Shown: positions 42,509-52,809 of the stretch, in pieces
How positions within the stretch are numbered: the stretch's first letter is position 1
Layout of the letters: every line of letters begins with the position of its first letter
Assembly: GCA_024231955.1 (NCBI GenBank)
Contig: JAAEPZ010000012.1
Location: 1-64,000, forward strand
Direction of reading: 5' to 3'
From: a bacterium
Lineage (GTDB): Bacteria > Krumholzibacteriota > Krumholzibacteriia > JACNKJ01
Length of the DNA stretch: 64,000 nucleotides
Notes under the pieces: model-generated
The model's input: only the letters and a program-made list of their open reading frames with translations
Database searches by the model: none
Told to the model about the DNA's origin: nothing
Program-made: the position numbers and the translations under genes

Positions 42509-45358
42509 ATGTTCAAGAACCCCATACAACACATGAACAGTTTCCCGGCAGCCGCCACATTGATGCTGCTGCTGATCGGCCTGATGGGGCTGATATCGCT
42601 TCCGGCCGATCTGCAGGCGCAGACCGCCGGCATCGGTCGCGACGAGGCGGTCGCCATCGTCACCGACTCGCAGCTTGCCGGTTCACTGGAGGGGATACGG
42701 CTGTACATCATGCCGGACCCGGTACCAGAGGGGCGGATGGTCTCGACCTGGAAAACCGAAATCATCAGCGCCGAGACCCAGGGCTGGTTCATCTTCGTCG
42801 ACCTGCACCCGGCCGCCAACTGGGAGCATCCTTGCCTTTATATCATGGTCGATGCGATCACCGGCGAAGTGCGGCGTGAAGAGGCCACAGTCCCTCCCCG
42901 CCTGCGGTCGGAGATGATCGAGATCACCAATGGTCGCGACAATCCGGAACCCGGTGTCTCCGAAGCGATCCTGGACGGTTTCAGCGAGCGGTTGCGCGAG
43001 CTCCCCAAACCGAAAGCCACACGGGGACAATCCTATGCATTCATCATCAGTGGCGGCGCCGATCAGTCGAACAACCATATCCGCTACTGGAACGACAGCG
43101 CCTTCATCTACAGGACCCTGGTCGAATACTACGGGTATGCCGATGATCACATCCGCGTCTGCATCGCCGACGGGACAAACCCTGCCGCCGACCGCTCGAA
43201 CGGCACCAACTCCCCCCCCGATCTGGATGGCGACGGCGACGACGACATCGAGTACCCGGCAACGCTGGAGTATGTAGGACAGGTCTTCAACGAACTGGCG
43301 GCGACACTCACCGCGACCGATCAGCTGTTCATCTTCACGACCGATCACGGCGGTCAGGAATCGGGCCAGGACTGCCTGCTCAATCTCTGGAACTGGGAGG
43401 ACCTGCGGGACGATCAGATGGCCGCCTATATTACGGCTCTCCCCTGTCAGACGATCATCTGCACTTTTGAGCAGTGTTACAGCGGCGGCATGATCGATGA
43501 TCTCGAGGGCGACGGACGCGTCATCGCCACCGCCTGCCATTGGAGCGAGCTCTCCTGGGCGATGGGACCCGACTACATTTACGACACGTTCGTGTACCAC
43601 TGGACGAGCGCCGTCGCCGGGCAGACACCATACGGAGATCCCGTCGATGCGGACACCAACGACGACGGCATAGTCTCGATGCAGGAGGCTTTCATCTATG
43701 CCGAGGCGAACGACTTCGAGGATGAGGAGCCGCAATACAGCAGCACACCTGCGGAGCTGGGCAACATGCTCAACCTGTTCGGCAGCATGGACGGTGTGTA
43801 TCTGGCTCTCGACGGGGTTACGATAGACGACGACAACTTCGGCTCATCCCAGGGTGACGGCGACGGTGTCATCGAGTACGGCGAGACCATTGAGTTGACG
43901 GTGGCGCTGAACAACATGGGGTTGACCGATGCGGATGATGTGGTTGGCACGCTGACATCGGTTTCGCCCTACGTAACCATCACCACCGAGGCGGGCGACT
44001 ACAACGGCATTCCGTCGGAAGCCACCGTCGCCAACAGTCAACCCTATGTCTTCCTGGTGGACAACGCCATCCCTGATGGCGAACCCCTCGACCTGATTTT
44101 GCAGCTGAACGAAGCGCCGGATGAGTTGCCCCTCGCGCTGGAGGGTTCGGCGCCCCTCTATGCCGTTACGGTGATCGAGATCAACGACAATGGCGGAGAC
44201 GGCATAGCCGATCCCGGCGAGGATGTCGCCCTGAAACTGAGGATCGAGAATCTGGGGAGCAGCGATTCGCCGCAGTTGAACGCGGTGCTGCAGAGCGGCG
44301 GCTTCTTCCAGGCGGACGAGACGCCTCACAACATGAATGCGATCCCCAGCGGCAGCAGCGCCGATGTTGCCTGGTTTTCGGTGCATATCGACGAGGGTTG
44401 TCCGGAGATCTACAGCGGCCAACTCACACTGGCCCTGACGGGGGCGGGATCTTATGCGGCCCAGGTCGACCTGACACTGATGGTGGGTCCCTGGTTCGAT
44501 ACGGCCGAAACGGATCTGGCCTGGACCATCGGCCTGGCTGAGGATACCGCCACCACCGGACTGTGGGAGCGATCCGACCCCGTGGGGACCACCTACGAGT
44601 CCCAACCGGTCCAACCCGAGGACGATCACACGCTCGACCCCGGACACATCTGCTTCGTGACCGGCAACGGCACCGTCGGGGGTACCGCGGGGGAGAACGA
44701 TCTCGACGGTGGAAAAACCACACTCCTCTCTCCGGTATTCAACCTTCAGGGGGCGACCTCGGCCACCATTTCGTACTGGCGCTGGTACACCAACGACCTG
44801 GGCAATAATCCGGGCCAGGATTACTGGGATGTGGATGTCTCCACCAACGGCACGGACTGGGTCCATCTGGAACACACGGTGACGAGCGACAACTCCTGGA
44901 CGGAGCAGACCTTCGACCTGAGCACTTACATCCTGTTTTCCGACAATGTCCGTTTCCGCTTTGTAGCCGCGGACGAGGATGCCAACTCCCTGGTGGAGGC
45001 GGCGGTTGACGACATCATGGTCACGATCATCCGCGCCGATCTCACAGGAGTGGCCGAACCGGAAGAGGTGCCGCAACATCGTCTGGCGCTAAACCATTGC
45101 GTGCCGAACCCGATGAACCCCTCGACCATGATCACATTCGAGCTGCCTGCCGACGGACCGGTGTCGCTCAGGATCTTCGATGTGAACGGCCGCTTGGTGA
45201 AAACGCTCTTGCAGGAGAGTCACCTGCTCGCGGGACCGCACACAGCACAATGGAACGGTCTCAACACCAGGGGCCAGTCTGCCGCTTCCGGCGTCTACTT
45301 CGTCCGGCTCCAGGCGCCCGGCGGGGAGATCACCCGATCAGTCGTCATGGTTCGGTGA
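42509..45358 (+). CDS. Secreted caspase-fold (clan CD, C13/C25-like) cysteine peptidase with sorting domain
   Basis: 949 residues. Signal peptide (to ~38, LQAQ). A propeptide-like region (~40-130) resembles PepSY/FTP-type prodomains. Then a caspase-like domain with the dyad His280 (FIFTTDHGGQ) and Cys323 (TFEQCYSGG), both in the expected order and distance. Next are an Asp-rich EF-hand-like loop (DADTNDDGIVSMQEA), CARDB/Ig-like beta domains, and a C-terminal FlgD-type sorting domain (CVPNPMNPSTMITFELP ... SGVYFVRL). GGGAG lies 8 nt before the ATG. It may be a secreted peptidase analogous to gingipain or legumain. Confidence 0.85.
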   Translation: MFKNPIQHMNSFPAAATLMLLLIGLMGLISLPADLQAQTAGIGRDEAVAIVTDSQLAGSLEGIRLYIMPDPVPEGRMVSTWKTEIISAETQGWFIFVDLHPAANWEHPCLYIMVDAITGEVRREEATVPPRLRSEMIEITNGRDNPEPGVSEAILDGFSERLRELPKPKATRGQSYAFIISGGADQSNNHIRYWNDSAFIYRTLVEYYGYADDHIRVCIADGTNPAADRSNGTNSPPDLDGDGDDDIEYPATLEYVGQVFNELAATLTATDQLFIFTTDHGGQESGQDCLLNLWNWEDLRDDQMAAYITALPCQTIICTFEQCYSGGMIDDLEGDGRVIATACHWSELSWAMGPDYIYDTFVYHWTSAVAGQTPYGDPVDADTNDDGIVSMQEAFIYAEANDFEDEEPQYSSTPAELGNMLNLFGSMDGVYLALDGVTIDDDNFGSSQGDGDGVIEYGETIELTVALNNMGLTDADDVVGTLTSVSPYVTITTEAGDYNGIPSEATVANSQPYVFLVDNAIPDGEPLDLILQLNEAPDELPLALEGSAPLYAVTVIEINDNGGDGIADPGEDVALKLRIENLGSSDSPQLNAVLQSGGFFQADETPHNMNAIPSGSSADVAWFSVHIDEGCPEIYSGQLTLALTGAGSYAAQVDLTLMVGPWFDTAETDLAWTIGLAEDTATTGLWERSDPVGTTYESQPVQPEDDHTLDPGHICFVTGNGTVGGTAGENDLDGGKTTLLSPVFNLQGATSATISYWRWYTNDLGNNPGQDYWDVDVSTNGTDWVHLEHTVTSDNSWTEQTFDLSTYILFSDNVRFRFVAADEDANSLVEAAVDDIMVTIIRADLTGVAEPEEVPQHRLALNHCVPNPMNPSTMITFELPADGPVSLRIFDVNGRLVKTLLQESHLLAGPHTAQWNGLNTRGQSAASGVYFVRLQAPGGEITRSVVMVR

Positions 45359-45374
45359 TGACAGAGGTGGAATC

Positions 45375-45989
45375 ATGATTCCGGTGGCGGGCCTTGAGAT
45401 CCTGCCACCGGTTTTCTATGCCCGGGACGCTCTCGTGGTTGCCCGGGATCTGCTCGGGAAACTGCTGGTTCGCGATGATGTAGCCCTGCGGATAACCGAG
45501 GTAGAGGCCTACCGCTGGCCCGACGACACGGCCAGTCACGCCCGGGTCGGCCAGACCGCCCGCAACGCCGCGATGTGGGGTCCGCCGGGGCACGCCTACG
45601 TCTATCTGTGCTACGGAGTCCACAATCTCCTCAACCTCGTAACCAACCTCGATGGTGAAGCCGCTGCGGTTCTGATCCGGGCCTGCGAACCGGTGGCGGG
45701 GCTTGAGACTATCCGGGCCAGGCGTGGAGGGTTGAGCGGCCGGGCACTGCTGACCGGTCCCGGCAAGGTGGGAGCGGCTTTGGGGATCGACCGTTCATGG
45801 AGCGGGAACTCCCTGTTCGAACGGGACGGCCTGCACCTTCTGGACCAGGCGCCGCCGGCCAGGGTGCTCAGCGGGCCCAGGGTAGGTATCGACTATGCTT
45901 CGGCCGAACACCGCAAGGCGCCGTGGCGGCTGGCTTGCGGGGATACGATTTGGGTGAGCAAGCCGACCCGCCTCACGGACCGATCATAA
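45375..45989 (+). CDS. mpg: 3-methyladenine DNA glycosylase (AAG/MPG family)
   Basis: Base-excision repair glycosylase removing alkylated purines. 204 residues. The catalytic Glu lies in ITEVEAYRWPDDTASHA, followed by the AAG signatures RNAAMWGPPGHAYVYLCYG and LLTGPGKVGAALGI. AGGTGG lies 4 nt before the ATG. It starts 16 nt after the caspase-fold gene, but the products are unrelated in function. Convergent with the symporter gene. Confidence 0.93.
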   Translation: MIPVAGLEILPPVFYARDALVVARDLLGKLLVRDDVALRITEVEAYRWPDDTASHARVGQTARNAAMWGPPGHAYVYLCYGVHNLLNLVTNLDGEAAAVLIRACEPVAGLETIRARRGGLSGRALLTGPGKVGAALGIDRSWSGNSLFERDGLHLLDQAPPARVLSGPRVGIDYASAEHRKAPWRLACGDTIWVSKPTRLTDRS

Positions 45990-46002
45990 GCGTTCCGCCC
46001 GC

Positions 46003-47760
46003 CTAGCGCCCCGCGGGCTCCTTCAGTCGCGACAATCGGTAGAACAGGACGCACCCACCGATCACCCCCACCCCCAGAAACCAGATCGTCTGCCCGCGAT
46101 GACCAAAGAACGCATGCCCCGCACCAAACAGAATGCCGTAGATCAGAGCCAGTGTGCAGACGACATTGAGCCAGGCACCCGCTATGCTGCCGCCGACCGG
46201 ATTCCGCACGCCGTCGGGCCAGAAACGGTCGGGCCAGATCCCCAGCGGACGGGTCTTCGCGACGAAATTGCGCAGGTGCTCCTCCTCATCGGGCGCAGTA
46301 AGCAGCGCCACGGCAATCCAGACTACGCCCGAAATGAGGACGTTGATGAGAAAGATCTCCCAGGTGACGAAAGTATGTTCAAGCAGTTCGCGCTTGTTGA
46401 TCAGGTTGAGCACCGTCGCCACAGTGAGACTGGTCAGCATCGCCGAGATCTCGCTCCAGGCATTGATGCGCCACCAGAACCAGCGGAGCAGAAACACCGC
46501 TCCCGCTCCGGCCACCAGTTGCAGCAGGAAGATGAACAGGAAGCTGATCGAGACACTCTGCCAGGCCACCAGGCTGCCGAGCAGCACGACGACGATCCCC
46601 GCGATACGTGCGACATTGACATAGTGCCTTTCGCTTTTGCCCCGACGCCAGAAGCGGCCGTAGACATCGTTCACGAAGTAGCTGCTGGCCAGGTTCATGT
46701 GCGTATCGATCGTGGACATGAACGCCGCCAGCATCGCCGCCAGCATCAGACCCAGGAGTCCGGGCCCCAGGTAGCGGGCCATCATCTCGGGGTAGACGGC
46801 CTTGTGGTCCGTCATGTCGGGCAACACCCACAGGCTGACCAGCGCCACCAGGAACCAGGGCCACGGGCGGATCACGTAGGTGACGATAGTGAACCAGAGC
46901 GTCGAGAGCAGGCTGTCCTTTTCGCTGCGGGTGGAGTTCATCCGCTGAATCAGGACACCACCGCCATCGGAGTACTTCCAACTCCACCACTGCACGAGCA
47001 CGGCCACGATGAAGCCCATGAACGCACCCCGAAACGAAGGACTCGCCCAGTCGAACTGGCCGAGCGGGGCCATCCGCGCAGCCGGTTCACCAACGGAATC
47101 CAGCAGCGTCGGCAACTTGTCGCGCAAAACGGCAAAGCCCCCCTCGGCGGCCATCACCTTCACCGCGAGCATGATCGCACCGCCCAGGGCCACGACGAGC
47201 TGCAACAGGTCCGTGGCCACAACACCCCACAATCCGGCCACCGAGGCGTAAACCGAGGCCAGGGCGATGCACGCGACCAGTGTGACCAGCTTGGGCACGC
47301 CGAAGGTACCGGCGATGGCCGTCATCGCCAGGATCACCCAACCCAAAACGATGACATTGGTGATGAAGGCGTAGAACAATCCCTTGAACAGACGGAGAGC
47401 GGCGGCGCCGCGTCCGCTGTAGCGCATCTCGCAGAACTCCACATCGGTGGTGACACCGCTGCGACGCCAGAGACGGGCCAGGAAGAAGGTCGTGATCACA
47501 TGACTGATGGCGAAATTGAACCACACCCAGTTGCCCGTGATTCCACTCGTACGGACGATCTCGGTAACGACCAGCGGCGTGTCGGAGGCAAAGGTGGTCG
47601 CCGCCATGCTGGAGCCCGCCACGAACCAGGGCAGGCTGCGCCCCCCCAGGAAGAACTCCTGCGTGGACCTGCCCGCGCGCCGCGAGAACCAGAGACCTAT
47701 CCCCAGCATCAGGGACAGGTAGATTACTATGACCAATATGTCCACCGGATGCAGAGACAA
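46003..47760 (-). CDS. Sodium:solute symporter (SSS family)
   Basis: 585 residues with about 14 predicted TM helices. N-terminal features of the SSS family are visible (GIGLWFSRRAGRSTQEFFLGGRSLPWFVAGSSMAATTFASDTPL, with the typical GGRSLPWW-like segment), and LMLAAMLAAFMSTIDTHMNLASSYFVNDVY matches TM8-9 with the sodium-site Ser/Thr. The substrate cannot be told; sugars or organic acids are common. The start is TTG at 47758-47760, with GGAGG 5 nt upstream. Monocistronic and divergent from the DUF4139 gene. Confidence 0.9.
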   Translation of the reverse strand: MSLHPVDILVIVIYLSLMLGIGLWFSRRAGRSTQEFFLGGRSLPWFVAGSSMAATTFASDTPLVVTEIVRTSGITGNWVWFNFAISHVITTFFLARLWRRSGVTTDVEFCEMRYSGRGAAALRLFKGLFYAFITNVIVLGWVILAMTAIAGTFGVPKLVTLVACIALASVYASVAGLWGVVATDLLQLVVALGGAIMLAVKVMAAEGGFAVLRDKLPTLLDSVGEPAARMAPLGQFDWASPSFRGAFMGFIVAVLVQWWSWKYSDGGGVLIQRMNSTRSEKDSLLSTLWFTIVTYVIRPWPWFLVALVSLWVLPDMTDHKAVYPEMMARYLGPGLLGLMLAAMLAAFMSTIDTHMNLASSYFVNDVYGRFWRRGKSERHYVNVARIAGIVVVLLGSLVAWQSVSISFLFIFLLQLVAGAGAVFLLRWFWWRINAWSEISAMLTSLTVATVLNLINKRELLEHTFVTWEIFLINVLISGVVWIAVALLTAPDEEEHLRNFVAKTRPLGIWPDRFWPDGVRNPVGGSIAGAWLNVVCTLALIYGILFGAGHAFFGHRGQTIWFLGVGVIGGCVLFYRLSRLKEPAGR

Positions 47761-47937
47761 GGGAACCTCCAGAGCGTGAAGAGCGATTCGGAGACAGGCT
47801 AGTGCAGCCGCCCGGGCTTGCCAAGCATTAGCTTGATCGGGGCAAAGATTCCAAATGCTTGCCGAATCGGAACAGTGGTACTAGGATCGGGTATAGGCCT
47901 TCGGCGACGTCGGGATCTCGAACCACGAGGTGATATC

Positions 47938-49314
47938 GTGAAAACCGCATTCAGATTGATGACAATCCTACTTGGTCTTCTCGCAGCAAGCGGGGCTCTG
48001 GCGGAGGAGCTGGAGCTGACCGTCTACAACAACAACCTCGCATTGGTCAAGGAGACCAGGATCCTCACGCTGGAGCGGGGGATCGGCGAATACAACTGTG
48101 TCGGCGTCCCGGAGAGACTGATTCCCGAGACCGTCCACTTCAAGAGTCTCACTGATCCCGCCGGCACCGCCGTGCTCGAGCAGAACTACCGCTACGATCT
48201 CCTCGACCGCGGCAGCCTGCTCAAACGCTATCGGGGGCAGGAGGTCAAGGCGCTGGTCGATGACGAGTGGCGCACCGTCACATTGCTGGCCCACGGCCAT
48301 CCCGGCGGCGAGGGGCAGGCCATCGGTCGGATCCTGGAGGTCGACGGCGAGATCCATATCGAGGGTTTCATCCTGCCCGAACTACCCGAGGGGTTGCTGC
48401 TGGAGCCGACACTGCTCTGGCTGCTCGATGCGAAAAAGAGAGGCCGCCACGAGATCGAACTGGACTATCTCACCGAGGGGCTAGGCTGGCGAGCGGATTA
48501 CGTCGCCGTGATCGACAACGACAACAAACTCGACCTCACCTCCTGGGTCACCCTCAATAATCATAGCGGACGCAATTACGAGGACGCTCGCCTCAAGCTG
48601 GTGGCGGGTGACGTCCAGCGGGTATCATCGTTCCGGGCTCAGAATGCCCGTCCGGAGATGGCCATGGATGCGCGCTCCTTCGGCAATGCGGCCAAGGGGT
48701 TCCAGGAGGAGGAGTTCTTCGAATACCATCTCTACACGCTGGGGCGCCCGACGACCGTGCTCGACAAGGAGCAGAAGCAGGTGGAGCTGCTCAGCGCCGC
48801 CGGCGTGCAGGCCGAACGGCGCTACGTCTTCGCTTCTAGCTCCTATCAGGAGGATCGGGAGCCCAGGGCTCTGGACGTCAAGATCGAGTTCGACAACAGC
48901 GAAAACGACGGCCTGGGAATCCCTCTGCCCAAAGGGATCGTGCGAGTCTACCAGGCGGATAAGCAGGGGCGTCTGCAGTTCGCGGGCGAAGACAGGATCG
49001 ACCACACGCCCAAGGATGAGACCCTGAGCCTGAAACTGGGCACGGCTTTCGACCTGCGCGGCGAACGGGTCCGCACCGACCTCAAACAGGGTCGCAACGG
49101 CAGGATCACCGAGCAGAGTTACCGGATCACCCTCCGCAACCACAAAGGGGAGGCGATCACCGTCTCCGTGCAGGAGATGGCCCCCTCCCGCCAGATGTGG
49201 CGGATCTTCAACGCCAGCCACAAATGGGAGAAGATCACATCCAACCGTTTCGAGTTCGAGGTGCAGGTGCCGGCCGCTGGCGAGACGACGATCACCTACA
49301 CCATCAGAAACTGA
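47938..49314 (+). CDS. Exported DUF4139-domain protein
   Basis: 458 residues from a GTG at 47938 (GAGGTG 5 nt upstream). Signal peptide (to ~22, GALA|EEL). The body is a DUF4139 protein: VYNNNLALVKETR at the N-terminus, GLGWRADYVAVID in the middle, and RFEFEVQVPAAGETTITYTI at the end. DUF4139 proteins are of unknown function and are mostly beta-sheet. It is followed by a strong terminator, so it forms a single-gene unit. Confidence 0.85.
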   Translation: MKTAFRLMTILLGLLAASGALAEELELTVYNNNLALVKETRILTLERGIGEYNCVGVPERLIPETVHFKSLTDPAGTAVLEQNYRYDLLDRGSLLKRYRGQEVKALVDDEWRTVTLLAHGHPGGEGQAIGRILEVDGEIHIEGFILPELPEGLLLEPTLLWLLDAKKRGRHEIELDYLTEGLGWRADYVAVIDNDNKLDLTSWVTLNNHSGRNYEDARLKLVAGDVQRVSSFRAQNARPEMAMDARSFGNAAKGFQEEEFFEYHLYTLGRPTTVLDKEQKQVELLSAAGVQAERRYVFASSSYQEDREPRALDVKIEFDNSENDGLGIPLPKGIVRVYQADKQGRLQFAGEDRIDHTPKDETLSLKLGTAFDLRGERVRTDLKQGRNGRITEQSYRITLRNHKGEAITVSVQEMAPSRQMWRIFNASHKWEKITSNRFEFEVQVPAAGETTITYTIRN

Positions 49315-49344
49315 TGCCGGCGACGATTCGCCCCGTTAACGACG

Positions 49345-49377
49345 CAACCCGGAGCCGCATGGCCCCGGGTTGTTTTT
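49345..49377 (+). terminator. Terminator of the DUF4139 gene
   Basis: An 8-bp stem CAACCCGG/CCGGGTTG (49345-49352 with 49365-49372) is followed on the plus strand by TTTTTGTT. It lies 30 nt after the stop, between convergent genes. Confidence 0.85.
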
Positions 49378-49399
49378 GTTATCGCAATTCCATCCGTAT

Positions 49400-50836
49400 C
49401 TACTCCGGACGGGGGCGGAGAAATGATCTCATCTCGCTCAGGCTCGTGGCTTGGACCGCCAGCAGTGAGGCCATGACGATGATGGACGTGATTGCCAGGG
49501 TGACAAGGCAACCTACGACACCTATCGTCAGCGACGCGGGCAGAACCCTCGTCACGAGGTGGAGCGCGCCCGCACCCAGGAGTCCGGCCAGTCCGGTTCG
49601 CACCAGCGGCGGCAGGGTCAGTTTGTAGCCGAGACGCGATACCGCGACCACGCAGATCACGGCCATCAGCGCGTGCCCCCCGACCAGCGCGGCAAGGCAC
49701 CCCTTAATCCCCTGTTCGGGAACGAGCTGCCAGAGCAGCGTCACGGTGACGATGCACCAGATGATCGAATAGATCGTTCGCTCCCACTGGCGATCGACGG
49801 CGGTGAGGACATTGCCGGCGGCCATCATGATGAAGCGGAACAACAGCACCGGCACCATCCAGGGCAGCCATTGCGCTGCGGGGAGGAACTCCGCGCCGAA
49901 GACACTGACCAGGGCGGTCGGGAAGAACAGCCCCCAGAGGAACGGGAACAGCCCGAGAATAAGCGAGCGGTTCATATAGGTCGAATAGAAGGCGGCCAGA
50001 CGGTCGCGATGATTGCGCCCCAGGTTGAAGATGACCGGCAGGATCGATGTCTCCACCAGTTGAGGCAGCATGTGGAAGGCCCACATGCACCGCTGCACAA
50101 CGCCGTAGTAGCCGACGGTGGCCTTGTCCATGTTTTCGTTGAGTATCAGGGCATCCAGGGTGACGACGGCCTGAAACACCAGGGCCGAGATCGCAAAGAA
50201 GATGCTCTCCCTGCCCAGTGTGCCCCAGATCGAAATCGCGCCCCGGCGGGGCTTTGCGAATTTCAGACTGCTGAGGAGCAACGTGACTATCGAGGTGGAC
50301 AGGCTGATCAGGAGGTAGATCCAACCGAAGAAGAGCACATTGGCTTCGGTCACCCAACCGAAACAGACGGCAATCAACAGGAGGATGCGACCACAGGCCA
50401 GGATGATCGCCGAGAACTCCATCCGCTGAAAAATCTGAAAGACCTTGTCGAAGGTCATGTTGAAGTTGTCGGCCATCTTGCAGAGCGTGAGCAGGAGGAT
50501 GAGTTTGTACATCGGACTCATCCAGCCGTTGCGAACTGCGTAGAAATGGACCCCGGCCAGGACGATGACCGACAGGACGCCCTTGCTGATCAGGATATTG
50601 AAGAGGTGGGTGTCCACCCTCTTCAGGTCGGCGGCCCCCTCCTTGACCAGGATACGGTTGAACCCCAGATCGAGGAACGCCGCACACAATGTGGCGGCCG
50701 CCATCGCGGCGGTCCAGTTGCCCATCCCCTCGACACCGATCGTGCGCGCCACCAGGACATTGCCGATCAGGCCGATCCCTGCGGCGGTATACTTACCGAC
50801 GACAAGGTAGAGGAAGTTCTTCAGGATAGTGTTCAA
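49400..50836 (-). CDS. Polysaccharide flippase-type (MATE/MOP superfamily) membrane protein
   Basis: 478 residues with about 12-14 TM helices. The N-terminus KNFLYLVVGKYTAAGIGLIGNVLVARTIGVEGMGNW matches Wzx/RfbX-like flippases that move lipid-linked sugars across the inner membrane. No glycosyltransferase genes are adjacent, so its substrate is unknown. The start is TTG at 50834-50836 (AGG 8 nt upstream). It stands apart from the protease genes on the same strand. Confidence 0.85.
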   Translation of the reverse strand: MNTILKNFLYLVVGKYTAAGIGLIGNVLVARTIGVEGMGNWTAAMAAATLCAAFLDLGFNRILVKEGAADLKRVDTHLFNILISKGVLSVIVLAGVHFYAVRNGWMSPMYKLILLLTLCKMADNFNMTFDKVFQIFQRMEFSAIILACGRILLLIAVCFGWVTEANVLFFGWIYLLISLSTSIVTLLLSSLKFAKPRRGAISIWGTLGRESIFFAISALVFQAVVTLDALILNENMDKATVGYYGVVQRCMWAFHMLPQLVETSILPVIFNLGRNHRDRLAAFYSTYMNRSLILGLFPFLWGLFFPTALVSVFGAEFLPAAQWLPWMVPVLLFRFIMMAAGNVLTAVDRQWERTIYSIIWCIVTVTLLWQLVPEQGIKGCLAALVGGHALMAVICVVAVSRLGYKLTLPPLVRTGLAGLLGAGALHLVTRVLPASLTIGVVGCLVTLAITSIIVMASLLAVQATSLSEMRSFLRPRPE

Positions 50837-50948
50837 AGGGGCAACCTGCCGGGTTGAAGCTGAGCATGTGAGCCTGAGGCTCTGCTATGCCTAGCTCCTC
50901 GGGAGGTTTCAGTCAAGCTGAACCGGATATCGGGCGTCCTCACCGGGA

Positions 50949-52757
50949 TTATTTCAGCAGCAACATCTTCTGGTGCAGCATCTGATCTCCAGCGGTCAGA
51001 CGTGCGAAGTAGAGACCGCCCGCCACGATCAGCCCCTCATCGTTCCGTCCGGTCCAGACGATCGAGTGATTGCCCCCCGCCCGACGACCGGCGCAAAGTG
51101 TGCTCACCAGTCTTCCCCGAAGATCGTGGATAGTCAACCGGACATCCGACTCATATTCCAGACTGAAGGTGATGGTCGTCGTCGGATTGAACGGATTCGG
51201 GAAGTTGCCGGTCATGGAGATGGACCGAGGTACCTCCGCTATTGCCGTGTTGTCGAGGTAATGGACAGCCGCCAGGGCATCGAGAATCCCCCAGCCGTAG
51301 TCGTTGTCGGGAGCGTACGCACGATCGGCGGTGTTGCGCAGGGCGTCCCGCAGTTGCATGGGCGTCGCCTCGGGATGGGCGCTGAGCACCAGCGCACCGA
51401 CCCCCGCCGCCAGAGGGCAGGCGAAAGAGGTGCCGCCGGAGAGGCGATACTCATCGATGGTGCCCGGAGCTACGGTATGGCAGTTGACGGCCCTCGCCGC
51501 GATATCGGGCTTGATCCGACCGTCGGCTGTCGGGCCGGGACAGCTGAAGCTGGCGAAGAGGCCATCGGCATCCACCCCACCCACACAGATGACACTGTCG
51601 CCATCGGAGGGGGCAAGGATATGCCCGAATGTCTCTCGGGAATTGCCGGCCGCATTGAAGACCGCCACCCCCAGCGCGACGGCCGCATCGGCGGCAATGG
51701 TCGTGACGGCCGTGTTGCCGTCGAAATCCTCGAACTCATACCAGTTGGAGTAGCAGAGGCTGGAGCTGACGATGTCGCAGCCCACACTCTCGAGCCACTC
51801 GATCCCCTCGACCCAATAATCCTCCTCGATCGGCACCTCCTGAGAGGTGTCCTCCGTCTTCGCCAGATAGAACGAAGCGCCGAATCCGCTGCCGATCAGT
51901 TCGCCCTCAAGATAGCCGCCAACCGAAGAGAGCGTCTGCGTGCCGTGGTTCTCCTGCGATTCGAAATCACCCTCCTCGTTGGCCACGATCGGATCATCGT
52001 TGAGGAAGTCCCAGGTGCCGAGGACATCGACACCTACCAGCGCTTCATGCGTCGTATTGAACCCGGAGTCCAGCATGCCGATGATCACACCCTCGCCGTG
52101 GTTCCCCTGTTCGTGCACGGCCGGCACGTTGATCTGGGTCAACTCGGCAAGACTCTCGCCGTAATCGAGCGGCGGATCGATACTGCGCAGCCCGCCCCCC
52201 GTGTAGCGTCCACAGGGATCATACGGACTGCCAGGGGCCGGCAGATGTCCGAGAACCGCCAGATCGGGTGCGAAGTCCTCACGGCGCGGTGAGGAGGCCA
52301 CGGGGGCGATATAGGCGATGAAGGGTGCGGCGGCCAACACGGGCAGGTCCTCACCGGCGGCAACGACACTGACTGCGTTCAGCCACCGGCTCCGCGTGCG
52401 GATCACGAAGCCCCGCTGCGTGAGCCAGTCCGTATTGCTCACGGCGACGGGGAGATCGAGATGGGTCACGAGTTCATTCGGAGGGAGAACCTTGGCGCGG
52501 CGGGCAAGGGCGGCAGGGCTGAGATGTCGGGCGGCAGACTCGGCCGCGGTGGCGTCAACGGCATCCTTGTCGGTGAAGAACAACCAGACCGGGCGCGGAC
52601 CGTCCAGCAGCAGTTCGGGGAGGGCGTGAGCGATGCGCGCCGCGTCGGCGCAGGCCGGCCCCGGCGACAGCATCAGCAGGCTGCAGACGAGAATCGCCAG
52701 GCGACACAGGGGACCACCAAGGCCGATACCGGCATATGATTTCGCAAACTTTCTCAT
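50949..52757 (-). CDS. Secreted subtilisin-like (S8) serine protease with sorting domain
   Basis: 602 residues. Signal peptide (to ~37, ACADA). A prodomain-like region (~40-180) precedes the S8 domain with the full triad: Asp230 (GMLDSGFN), His271 (ENHGTQT) and Ser444 (SGGTSFACP), and the oxyanion Asn372 (NAAGNS). The C-terminal ~85 residues form a FlgD/type IX-like sorting domain (NFPNPFNPTTTITFSL ... GGLYFARL). GAGGG lies 6-7 nt before the ATG. It is immediately downstream of the M14 peptidase gene, but a terminator separates the next unit. Confidence 0.93.
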   Translation of the reverse strand: MRKFAKSYAGIGLGGPLCRLAILVCSLLMLSPGPACADAARIAHALPELLLDGPRPVWLFFTDKDAVDATAAESAARHLSPAALARRAKVLPPNELVTHLDLPVAVSNTDWLTQRGFVIRTRSRWLNAVSVVAAGEDLPVLAAAPFIAYIAPVASSPRREDFAPDLAVLGHLPAPGSPYDPCGRYTGGGLRSIDPPLDYGESLAELTQINVPAVHEQGNHGEGVIIGMLDSGFNTTHEALVGVDVLGTWDFLNDDPIVANEEGDFESQENHGTQTLSSVGGYLEGELIGSGFGASFYLAKTEDTSQEVPIEEDYWVEGIEWLESVGCDIVSSSLCYSNWYEFEDFDGNTAVTTIAADAAVALGVAVFNAAGNSRETFGHILAPSDGDSVICVGGVDADGLFASFSCPGPTADGRIKPDIAARAVNCHTVAPGTIDEYRLSGGTSFACPLAAGVGALVLSAHPEATPMQLRDALRNTADRAYAPDNDYGWGILDALAAVHYLDNTAIAEVPRSISMTGNFPNPFNPTTTITFSLEYESDVRLTIHDLRGRLVSTLCAGRRAGGNHSIVWTGRNDEGLIVAGGLYFARLTAGDQMLHQKMLLLK

Positions 52758-52773
52758 CGTACACCCTCTTGTG

Positions 52774-52803
52774 AAAAGCGCCCCGACCTGAGCCGGGGCG
52801 CTT
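52774..52803 (-). terminator. Terminator of the M14 peptidase gene
   Basis: A perfect 10-bp GC-rich stem (52776-52785 with 52794-52803) with an 8-nt loop is followed on the minus strand by TTTTCAC. It lies just past the M14 stop codon, directly before the S8 protease ATG. Confidence 0.85.
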
Positions 52804-52809
52804 GAGTTC

